DNA of 22,132 nucleotides, from NCBI GenBank assembly GCA_902465325.1, contig CABQMV010000018.1, positions 1 through 22,132 of the forward strand, read 5' to 3'. Shown here piece by piece: positions 7,279 to 13,552 of this stretch. The notes beneath the pieces were generated by a model that was given only the letters and a program-made list of their open reading frames with translations, made no database searches and was not told where the DNA came from. Position 1 is the stretch's first letter. Each line of letters begins with the position of its first letter. A program made the translations under genes and the position numbers. Source of the DNA: an uncultured Oscillospiraceae bacterium (lineage in GTDB: Bacteria; Bacillota; Clostridia; UBA1212; SIG427).

Positions 7279-8388
7279 TTGAGTATTGAATTTGATAATG
7301 AACAGGGTAAAGATGCAAAAATACTGGTTATTGGTGTAGGCGGAGGCGGTAATAATGCAATTGACCGCATGATTGAGTCGGGGATGTCCGGCGTTGATTT
7401 TATAGCCATGAACACTGATAAGCACGTTTTGCTTAAATCCAAAGCGGAGACCAAGATTCAGCTGGGTGAAAAGCTGACCCGGGGGCTTGGTGCAGGCGCA
7501 AATCCTGAAATAGGGGAGAAGGCTGCAAATGAAAGCCGCGATGAAATTGCTTCTGCGCTGAAAGGGTATGATATGGTATTCATTACGGCTGGTATGGGCG
7601 GCGGTACTGGTACAGGTGCAGCGCCTATTGTTGCAGAAGTTGCAAAAGAGCTGGGCGTTCTTACCGTAGGGGTTGTAACAAAACCCTTTGTTTTTGAGGG
7701 GAGACGCAAAATGATGGCAGCTCTGAAGGGAATTGAAAAATTCAGATCCCATATTGATTCGCTGGTTATTATACCCAATGATAGAATTTTGAAAGTGGTT
7801 GATGAGAAGGTAACCATCGACAATGCGTTTAAACTTGTTGATGAGGTGCTGAGCAAGTCCGTACAGGGAATCTGTGATATTATCACGAAGATCGGTGATA
7901 TGAATGTGGATTTTGCAGATGTAAAGGCAACCATGTCAAACCGCGGTATTGTTCATATGGGAGTTGGACGGGCTTCCGGGAAGAACCGTGCAGAAGAAGC
8001 GCTGCTGAAGGCAATTAACAATCCTCTCTTAGAGACAACTATTGAAAATGCAAAAGCTGTGTTAATCAATTTCTGCGGAGATAATGTGAATATGCAGGAA
8101 ATGGAGACGGTTTCTAATATTGTTTATGATTCTGTAGATGTAGATGCCCAGATTATTATCGGTACTTTGAATTCTGACGATATGAATGATGAAATTCAGG
8201 TTACTGTTATTGCTGCGGGATTTGATGAGGAAGACGCTACAAAAGAGGCTTTCCCGATAAATAATTCCCGCGGGAGTATGTCAGCTGGCCATTCCAATGA
8301 TCAAACAAGACCGGCAGAGCCTGCATCTAATGTCTCAAAATCGGCAGATGATATAGACATTCCTACTTTTCTTAGACCCAAAAACTAA
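7279..8388 (+). CDS. ftsZ: cell division GTPase FtsZ
   Basis: Tubulin-like GTPase that forms the Z-ring. The start is TTG at 7279 with AAGGAGGT at 7264-7271; the protein is 369 residues. The first loop is VIGVGGGGNNAIDRMI, the nucleotide contact is NTDKHVLLKS, the tubulin signature GGGTGTG is at residues 107-113, and the T7 synergy loop is in NVDFADVKATMSNRG, followed by GRASGKNRAEEA. A short variable linker (about 320-355) leads to the conserved C-terminal peptide DIDIPTFLRPKN, which binds FtsA and other partners. Nothing is missing. It is the last gene of the division cluster, followed by a strong terminator. Confidence 0.97.
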   Translation: MSIEFDNEQGKDAKILVIGVGGGGNNAIDRMIESGMSGVDFIAMNTDKHVLLKSKAETKIQLGEKLTRGLGAGANPEIGEKAANESRDEIASALKGYDMVFITAGMGGGTGTGAAPIVAEVAKELGVLTVGVVTKPFVFEGRRKMMAALKGIEKFRSHIDSLVIIPNDRILKVVDEKVTIDNAFKLVDEVLSKSVQGICDIITKIGDMNVDFADVKATMSNRGIVHMGVGRASGKNRAEEALLKAINNPLLETTIENAKAVLINFCGDNVNMQEMETVSNIVYDSVDVDAQIIIGTLNSDDMNDEIQVTVIAAGFDEEDATKEAFPINNSRGSMSAGHSNDQTRPAEPASNVSKSADDIDIPTFLRPKN

Positions 8389-8424
8389 TTTTTTGCATTC
8401 TATTTAATATTCAAGTTCTTTATA

Positions 8425-8460
8425 GGGCAAATCCGTATCTACGGATTTGCCCCTTTTGTT
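8425..8460 (+). terminator. intrinsic terminator after ftsZ
   Basis: Perfect 12-bp stem: GGGCAAATCCGT (8425-8436), ATCT loop, ACGGATTTGCCC (8441-8452), followed by CTTTTGTTT. It lies 37 bp after the ftsZ stop and separates vegetative division genes from the sporulation genes. Confidence 0.9.
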
Positions 8461-8480
8461 TCTGTAAGAGAATGCGTTTC

Positions 8481-8513
8481 CTGACATATTTCGCCGTGTC
8501 AACAATATATACT
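8481..8513 (+). promoter_or_regulatory. candidate Spo0A-controlled promoter of spoIIGA-sigE
   Basis: CTGACA (8481-8486) and TATACT (8508-8513) are separated by 21 bp, longer than a normal sigma-A spacer. The Bacillus subtilis spoIIG promoter is known for near-consensus hexamers held too far apart (22 bp) and activated by Spo0A. Inside the spacer, the minus strand reads CGGCGAA (8496-8490), 6 of 7 matches to the 0A box TGNCGAA. It lies 32 bp before the spoIIGA start. Assignment is by analogy. Confidence 0.45.
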
Positions 8514-8544
8514 AGAATCATAACAAAGCAAATGAGGTGGTTAA

Positions 8545-9471
8545 ATGGTGGTATATATTGATGTGCTTATTTTTGATAATTTAATTCTAAATTTTTTAAT
8601 ACTATTTACAGTTGCAAAATTTATGCGTATAAAAAAACGAATGCTTTTCCTGGTTTTTTCCGCAGTAATTGGTACCCTTTATTCCGTTGTTATGGTATTT
8701 GTACCGGCCACGTCTGCTGTAAATTGGAATATATGCAAATTTTTATTGTCTTTGCTCATGGTAGCTGTAGCCTTTTTTCCCAAGAAACTCAGGGAATATG
8801 TAAAATACCTAATCAGTTTTTATATAACCACATTTATTTTTGCCGGCACAGCTATAGCTATTATGTTTTTATGGGGACAGAGTTATAAAGCATATAACGG
8901 CGTTTTATATTTTTCATGGACTTCTCCGATAAAATATATAGCATTAGTAGCTATAGGAGGATATTTGCTGATTAAAGGGTTTCTTTATATTATTCAAAAA
9001 CGAAAAACGGTAGAAATCTCTTTAGTGGATTTATTTATTTCATTTGATGGAAAGGGGCGCTGGTTGCCAGCTCTCATAGACACAGGCAACGAACTTAAAG
9101 ACCCATTGTCCGGCGCTCCTGTCGTGATCGTAGAGATTAACGAAGTAAAAGAGCTTTTGCCGGAGTCTTTGCTTAATACAATTAATGAAGACTGTTTAAA
9201 TACGGAGGACAATTTGGAAAGTTTTCAGAAGGCACTTACAACTGTAGGCTGGCTAAATCGATTCCGAATGGTTCCCTTTAAATCCTTGGGCTGTAACAAT
9301 GGTTTGCTTCCAGGATTAAAACCAGATTACATAGAAATTGGAATGCCTAAGGAAACCAAAGAAAAGTGCTTTTCAGAAAGCGAGGTGATTATATGTTTCT
9401 ACAGACAAAAGTTATCGGAAACGGATAGTTATCATGCTTTATTGGGGACAGAGTTGGTTGGACAATGTTAA
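8545..9471 (+). CDS. spoIIGA: sigma-E processing membrane peptidase SpoIIGA
   Basis: Membrane-bound aspartic protease that removes the pro-peptide of sigma-E in the mother cell after a forespore signal. ATG 8545 follows GAGGTGG at 8533-8539. The 308 residues match the family length. The N-terminal half holds about five transmembrane helices (to about residue 155). The C-terminal half carries the aspartic protease signature LIDTGNELKDPLSG (Asp at about 178). It lies 20 bp before its substrate gene. Two GGGGACAG copies sit here: one encodes WGQS in a loop between helices, the other encodes LGTE nine codons before the stop. Confidence 0.92.
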   Translation: MVVYIDVLIFDNLILNFLILFTVAKFMRIKKRMLFLVFSAVIGTLYSVVMVFVPATSAVNWNICKFLLSLLMVAVAFFPKKLREYVKYLISFYITTFIFAGTAIAIMFLWGQSYKAYNGVLYFSWTSPIKYIALVAIGGYLLIKGFLYIIQKRKTVEISLVDLFISFDGKGRWLPALIDTGNELKDPLSGAPVVIVEINEVKELLPESLLNTINEDCLNTEDNLESFQKALTTVGWLNRFRMVPFKSLGCNNGLLPGLKPDYIEIGMPKETKEKCFSESEVIICFYRQKLSETDSYHALLGTELVGQC

Positions 9472-9491
9472 ATAAAAGAAAGGAGTTTGGA

Positions 9492-10217
9492 ATGTTTACG
9501 AAAATAAAAATATTTTACATGTTGCTTAAATGCAAGTTTTTGGCAAAACTAAAAATATTTACCCCAGGGAATATATATTATATAGGGGGAGCGGATTCGT
9601 TACCGCCGCCGCTTTCCATGGATGAAGAAAAGCTTTTGTTAGCAAGATTGAAACAAAACTCCGCGGAGGTTCGTTCTGTATTAATAGAAAGAAATTTGCG
9701 TTTGGTTGTATACATTGCTAAAAAGTTTGAGAATACCAATGTTAATGTTGAGGACCTAATCTCTATTGGGACAATTGGTTTAATTAAGGCGATTAATACC
9801 TTTATGCCTGAAAAGAATATAAAGCTAGCCACGTATGCCTCCAGATGTATTGAAAATGAAATCCTAATGTATCTAAGACGTACAGGAAAACAAAAAAGTG
9901 AAGTTTCCTTGGATGAACCGCTAAAAACAGATTGGGACGGTAATGAGCTTTTACTTTCTGATGTATTGGGTACAGACAACGATTCTATATATAGAGATAT
10001 TGATGATGAGGTAGACCATGACCTGCTGAAAAAGGCACTGCAAACATTGAATATGAGAGAAAAAACAATTATGGATTTGAGGTTTGGGCTTTCTGACGCA
10101 CATGAGCGAACACAAAAGGAAGTAGCCGATATGCTTGGTATTTCTCAGTCCTATATATCCAGACTGGAGAAAAGAATTTTAAACAGATTGAAGCAGGAAA
10201 TGATCAAAATGTATTGA
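9492..10217 (+). CDS. sigE: RNA polymerase sporulation sigma factor sigma-E precursor
   Basis: Mother-cell early sporulation sigma factor, made as an inactive membrane-associated precursor. ATG 9492 follows GAAAGGAG; an in-frame ATG at 9465 overlaps the spoIIGA stop and lacks a site. The protein is 241 residues. The amphipathic basic pro-sequence (MFTKIKIFYMLLKCKFLAKL) ends before YYIGGADSLPPPLS, which matches the processing region of known pro-sigma-E. Region 2 is NLRLVVYIAKKFENTNVNVE with EDLISIGTIGLIKAI; region 4.2 is the helix-turn-helix EVADMLGISQSYISRLEKRI. It should be cleaved by the SpoIIGA encoded just upstream. Confidence 0.95.
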   Translation: MFTKIKIFYMLLKCKFLAKLKIFTPGNIYYIGGADSLPPPLSMDEEKLLLARLKQNSAEVRSVLIERNLRLVVYIAKKFENTNVNVEDLISIGTIGLIKAINTFMPEKNIKLATYASRCIENEILMYLRRTGKQKSEVSLDEPLKTDWDGNELLLSDVLGTDNDSIYRDIDDEVDHDLLKKALQTLNMREKTIMDLRFGLSDAHERTQKEVADMLGISQSYISRLEKRILNRLKQEMIKMY

Positions 10218-10238
10218 TAATTTTATCCTTCCAAAATT

Positions 10239-10266
10239 GAATATATAGGGTTCTATGGGAAATACT
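10239..10266 (+). promoter_or_regulatory. candidate sigma-F/sigma-G type promoter of sigG
   Basis: GAATA (10239-10243), 14 bases, then GGAAATACT (10258-10266), which fits the forespore -10 pattern GGNRANAMT. It lies in the 84-bp sigE-sigG gap, 35 bp before the start codon. In Bacillus, sigG is transcribed by sigma-F and then by sigma-G itself, so the match is biologically sensible. The -35 element is short. Confidence 0.5.
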
Positions 10267-10301
10267 CTAAATATTCAAAATTATTCTTTGGAGGGGTTGC
10301 C

Positions 10302-11075
10302 ATGCACATTAGCAAGGTTGAGATCTGTGGCGTAAACACGGCAAAGCTACCTATATTGAGTGCAGAAAAGAAACAGGAACTTTTATTAAAAATTTCACAG
10401 GGGGACAGAGTTGCCAGAAAAGAGTTTATAAATGGTAATTTAAGATTGGTTCTCAGTGTTATTCAAAGATTTAGTAATAGGGGAGAAATGATTGACGACT
10501 TATTTCAGATAGGGTGTGTAGGCTTAATTAAAGCAGTAGATCATTTTGATTTAAGCCAAAACGTACAGTTTTCCACATATGCAGTACCTATGATCATAGG
10601 AGAAGTCAGGAGATATCTTCGTGACAATAATACTATTAGAGTGAGCAGATCATTAAGAGATACAGCCTATAAAGCACTGCAGCTAAGAGAAAGTATGTTT
10701 TACCAAAATGGAAAGGAGCCCACAACCCAGGAAATTGCAGAAAAATTGGAAATATCAGCACAGGATCTGATTTTTGCCTTGGATGCGATACAAGAGCCTA
10801 TTTCACTTTTTGAGCCGGTTTTTCAGGATGGGACAGATACCTTGTGTGTTATGGATCAAATAAAAGACAAAAATAATGAAAATAGTGTATGGGAGCAGAC
10901 AATGACAATTAGTGAGGCATTGAAAAAGTTGGATGACAGGGAGCAACAAATTATAAAAATGAGATTTTATGACGGCAAAACCCAAATGGAGGTAGCTGAA
11001 GAAATTGGTATCAGTCAGGCCCAAGTGTCCAGGCTGGAGAAAAACGCATTAAAACATATGCGAAAAAACGTTTGA
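10302..11075 (+). CDS. sigG: RNA polymerase sporulation sigma factor sigma-G
   Basis: Late forespore sigma factor. ATG 10302 follows GGAGGGG. The 257 residues start with the family-specific N-terminus VEICGVNTAKLPILSAEKK. Region 2 is NGNLRLVLSVIQRFSNRGE and DDLFQIGCVGLIKAVDHFDL, with QFSTYAVPMIIGEVRRYLRD. Region 3 follows. Region 4.2 is EVAEEIGISQAQVSRLEKNA. There is no pro-sequence. A GGGGACAG copy at 10401-10408 encodes QGDRVA in the short variable segment before region 2. Related sigma-G proteins have a Gly-Asp-containing stretch here, so this copy may have arisen by substitution and not by insertion. Confidence 0.96.
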   Translation: MHISKVEICGVNTAKLPILSAEKKQELLLKISQGDRVARKEFINGNLRLVLSVIQRFSNRGEMIDDLFQIGCVGLIKAVDHFDLSQNVQFSTYAVPMIIGEVRRYLRDNNTIRVSRSLRDTAYKALQLRESMFYQNGKEPTTQEIAEKLEISAQDLIFALDAIQEPISLFEPVFQDGTDTLCVMDQIKDKNNENSVWEQTMTISEALKKLDDREQQIIKMRFYDGKTQMEVAEEIGISQAQVSRLEKNALKHMRKNV

Positions 11076-11099
11076 TTTACTTGTAGGAAAGGAATAAAA

Positions 11100-11369
11100 A
11101 TGTCAAGATTAAGTTCATTTACTAAAAAAGAAGTTGTGAATGTGCTTGACGGCCGACGGTTGGGATTTTTGTGCGATGTTGAAGTAGAGCTGACGACCGG
11201 AAAAGTTGAGGCCATTGTCATCTCTGTCCCCACAAAAATTCTTCCGTCGGGCAGTAAGAGTACAGAACTAGTTATCCCTTTTAATAAAATTAAAAAGGTT
11301 GGAGAGGACATTATATTGGTTCATGTGGAGGAGCGCTTCCTAAATCATTTTTTACGGGGACAGACTTGA
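11100..11369 (+). CDS. ylmC: PRC-barrel sporulation-associated protein, YlmC/YmxH family
   Basis: 89-residue protein with a PRC-barrel-like beta-rich fold: KEVVNVLDGRRLGFLCDVEV at about 9-28, then ATTGKVEAIVISVPTK-type strands and a terminal VEERF. This family habitually follows sigE-sigG in Firmicutes and is linked to sporulation; its molecular role is not defined. AGGAAAGGA lies upstream of ATG 11100. Two GGGGACAG copies occur in its 270 bp, one antisense (11224-11231) and one sense (11356-11363). The latter encodes the last residues RGQT, with the stop codon TGA four bases beyond it, so the C-terminal end appears shaped by the element. Confidence 0.8.
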   Translation: MSRLSSFTKKEVVNVLDGRRLGFLCDVEVELTTGKVEAIVISVPTKILPSGSKSTELVIPFNKIKKVGEDIILVHVEERFLNHFLRGQT

Positions 11370-11413
11370 TGATCTTATGATCGTTGATTCTATTTGAAGA
11401 TATGGACTGATGT

Positions 11414-11442
11414 TTGACAGCGTATCATGAATATGGTAAAAT
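11414..11442 (+). promoter_or_regulatory. strong sigma-A promoter of the rimP-nusA operon
   Basis: Consensus TTGACA (11414-11419), exact 17-bp spacer, TAAAAT (11437-11442, 5 of 6). Transcription would start near 11449, giving a leader of roughly 85 nt before rimP. It is the best promoter match in the window. Confidence 0.8.
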
Positions 11443-11476
11443 ATGAATGTCGTAGTTCAAGAGATAGTTTACTTTT

Positions 11477-11505
11477 GAGAGTGGGTTTTCCCGCTCTTTT
11501 GTTTT
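11477..11505 (+). terminator. leader attenuator-type terminator upstream of rimP
   Basis: GAGAGTGGG (11477-11485), loop TTTT, CCCGCTCTT (11490-11498) pair over nine positions with two G-T wobbles, and TTTGTTTT follows. The hairpin sits between the promoter and rimP, so it can only limit read-through into the operon. In Bacillus subtilis the nusA operon leader carries a terminator through which NusA controls its own synthesis; the same scheme is inferred here. Confidence 0.7.
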
Positions 11506-11532
11506 GGTAGCACAGCGATGGAGGTGGTAGTT

Positions 11533-12006
11533 TTGGCTGGCAGGAGCAGTATTGCAGAAAAAGTTCATGGGTTGGTGGAGTCCGCAATTGAGGCTTTGCA
11601 TATGGACTTGATTGATACTGAGTACGTTAAAGAAGGTTCCCGGTGGTTTTTGCGGCTCTATATTGATAAGCCAGGAGGCGTTACCATTGACGACTGTCAA
11701 TTGGTACATGAAGCGGTGATTGGGTTGATTGATGCAGCAGATCCCATATCCGGACCCTATACCTTTGAAGTTTCCTCTCCGGGGCTGGACCGTCCGCTAA
11801 AAACGGATAAGGATTTTATGCGAAATATCGGCCAGGACATAGAGCTTTCTCTGTATGCCCCAGATGTTCACGGGCAAAAGGCTTATACCGGTATACTGAC
11901 AGGTTATGAGAATGGAATTGTGACGATTCGGCCGGATCGTTCAGAGACAGAAATCTCTTTTACTCTAAAGGAGATATCGCTGATGAGGAAAACGATTAAA
12001 TTTTGA
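11533..12006 (+). CDS. rimP: ribosome maturation factor RimP
   Basis: 30S subunit assembly factor. I choose TTG 11533 because GGAGGTGG (11519-11526) is correctly spaced for it; the ATG at 11518 overlaps that site. Length is 157 residues. The N-terminal alpha/beta domain contains LVESAIEALHMDLIDTEYVK, WFLRLYIDKPGGVTIDDCQ and the strongly conserved FEVSSPGLDRPLKT at about 82-95. A C-terminal SH3-like domain follows (about 95-157). It is first gene of the operon, 19 bp before nusA, as in most bacteria. Confidence 0.93.
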   Translation: MAGRSSIAEKVHGLVESAIEALHMDLIDTEYVKEGSRWFLRLYIDKPGGVTIDDCQLVHEAVIGLIDAADPISGPYTFEVSSPGLDRPLKTDKDFMRNIGQDIELSLYAPDVHGQKAYTGILTGYENGIVTIRPDRSETEISFTLKEISLMRKTIKF

Positions 12007-12025
12007 AATTTGGGAGGCAGATAGC

Positions 12026-13201
12026 ATGAGTGCAGAGTTGTTAAATGCATTGGATCAGTTGGAGAAGGAAAAAGGCATTAGTAAAGAGGTCATTATCTGT
12101 GCCATAGAAGAGGCCTTAAATGCTTCCTATGGAAAAAATCTGGAAACTCCAGCGGATACCAGAGTAGAATATAATCGGGAAAACGGACAAATAAAGCTGT
12201 ATGCCAGAAAAACGGTAGTGGAGGAAGTTACTGATGAAAACCGTCAGTTGTCTTTGGCGGAGGCCCGAACGATTGACCCTGAATTTGAACTGGATGACAT
12301 TGCAGAGTTTGAAATTACACCCTCTGACTTTGGCAGATTGGCATCCCAAAAAGCAAAACAGATCATTATCCAGAAAATTCGTGAAGAAGAAAGAAATATG
12401 ATATATGACCAGTATGTGACAAAGGAGAAGGACATTGTCAGCGGTACTGTTCAGCGTATTGAAAGCAGGCAGAACGGAGAAAAAATTATCTATGTAGATC
12501 TTGGCAAAATAGAAGCTGTTTTGCTTCCCTCTGAGCAGGTGCCGGATGAGACCTATAAATTTAACGAACGCATAAAGGCTTTTGTAGTGGAAGTAAAGAA
12601 AACCAGTAAAGAGCCCAAGATCTTGATTTCCCGAACCCATCCGGGCCTGATCAAGCGGCTGTTTGAATTAGAGGTTCCGGAAATACATGACGGTATTGTA
12701 GAAATTAAAGGAATTGCTCGGGAAGCAGGTTCCAGAACAAAAATGTCGGTTTTTTCAAAGGATGAAAATATTGAGCCAGTTGGTGCCTGTGTGGGACAAA
12801 AGGGAACAAGAGTTCAGGTGATTGTAGATGAGCTCAGAGGAGAACGGATTGACATTATAAAGTGGAGTGAAGATCCTGCGGAACTCATAGGCAATAGTCT
12901 GAGCCCTGCTAAGGTTGTGAGTGTAGAAATAGATGAAGAGGAGAAAAACGCTGCAGTGATTGTACCAGACCAGCAGCTTTCTCTGGCCATTGGAAAGGAA
13001 GGCCAGAATGTAAGGCTGGCGGCCAAACTTACCGGGTGGAAAATTGATATTAAGAGTGAATCTCAGGCCAGAGACAGTGTGGAGAAGGGGCTGTTCCAGG
13101 AAGCAGAACCGGCAGAGTTTTCTGAAGAAAAACCGGAGGACGCCGAAGAGAAGGTGACGGACAGTGGGGAAGCTGGTCGGCAGCAGGCAGAAGAGGAGTG
13201 A
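12026..13201 (+). CDS. nusA: transcription termination/antitermination factor NusA
   Basis: RNA polymerase-binding elongation factor. ATG 12026 follows GGGAGGCAG. It has 391 residues: an N-terminal polymerase-binding domain (about 1-125), an S1 domain (about 130-200, DIVSGTVQRIESRQNGEKII), KH1 (about 225-290, including GACVGQKGTRVQVIVDEL) and KH2 (about 295-345, including LAIGKEGQNVRLAAKLTGWK). An acidic tail of about 40 residues rich in Glu follows. It lacks the acidic C-terminal repeats of enterobacterial NusA, as usual in Firmicutes. Probably autoregulates through the rimP leader terminator. Confidence 0.96.
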   Translation: MSAELLNALDQLEKEKGISKEVIICAIEEALNASYGKNLETPADTRVEYNRENGQIKLYARKTVVEEVTDENRQLSLAEARTIDPEFELDDIAEFEITPSDFGRLASQKAKQIIIQKIREEERNMIYDQYVTKEKDIVSGTVQRIESRQNGEKIIYVDLGKIEAVLLPSEQVPDETYKFNERIKAFVVEVKKTSKEPKILISRTHPGLIKRLFELEVPEIHDGIVEIKGIAREAGSRTKMSVFSKDENIEPVGACVGQKGTRVQVIVDELRGERIDIIKWSEDPAELIGNSLSPAKVVSVEIDEEEKNAAVIVPDQQLSLAIGKEGQNVRLAAKLTGWKIDIKSESQARDSVEKGLFQEAEPAEFSEEKPEDAEEKVTDSGEAGRQQAEEE

Positions 13202-13252
13202 GCGCCGTCTATTTTACCTGTAACAGACTATGTGAGGAAGGTGACGTGCAAA

Positions 13253-13552
13253 GTGAAAAGCAAAAAAATACCGATGCGTAAATGCTTGGGCTGTCAGGAG
13301 TCTAAGCCGCAAAAAGAGCTGATACGCATAGTGAGAACGCCTGAGGGTGTAATATGCGTAGATGCTACAGGGAAAATGAATGGAAGAGGTGCTTATCTCT
13401 GTCCGAGCGTTCAATGTTTTTCAGCCGCAAAAAAATCCAGACGGCTAGAAAGTCAGTTCAAGACAGAGATCCAAAGCGAATTGTTGGAAAAGCTGAATTC
13501 CCGGATTGCGGAATTCGAAAAGAAAAACGGAGGTGACACGTATGGGAAATGA
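13253..13552 (+). CDS. ylxR: YlxR family RNA-binding protein
   Basis: About 99 residues. GTG 13253 is chosen because AGGAAGGTG lies about ten bases upstream; a GTG at 13232 precedes that site. Conserved features are the MRKCLGCQESKPQKELIRIV opening and the GRGAYLC motif; the C-terminus is charged and helical. The family is usually found between nusA and infB, binds RNA, and was proposed as a regulator of translation or transcription genes. Its last 11 bases overlap the start of infB, implying translational coupling. The L7Ae-like ylxQ gene that often follows is absent here. Confidence 0.85.
   Translation: MKSKKIPMRKCLGCQESKPQKELIRIVRTPEGVICVDATGKMNGRGAYLCPSVQCFSAAKKSRRLESQFKTEIQSELLEKLNSRIAEFEKKNGGDTYGK

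Larger units (their letters stand above)
8873..11363 (+). repeat. GGGGACAG repeat cluster in spoIIGA-sigG-ylmC
   Basis: Five copies: 8873-8880, 9444-9451, 10401-10408 and 11356-11363 on the plus strand, and 11224-11231 on the minus strand. Four extend to GGGGACAGAG; 11356 has GGGGACAGAC. Upstream bases are often T-rich (TTTTTAT, TTTATT, TTTTTTAC; ATTTTTGT on the minus copy). They occupy three different reading frames, coding WGQS, LGTE, GDRV and RGQT. Confidence 0.85.

Noticed and set aside
7162..7934. Two antisense open frames over ftsZ
   Set aside because: Complement of a highly conserved gene; composition is shadow-like and no start signals are present.
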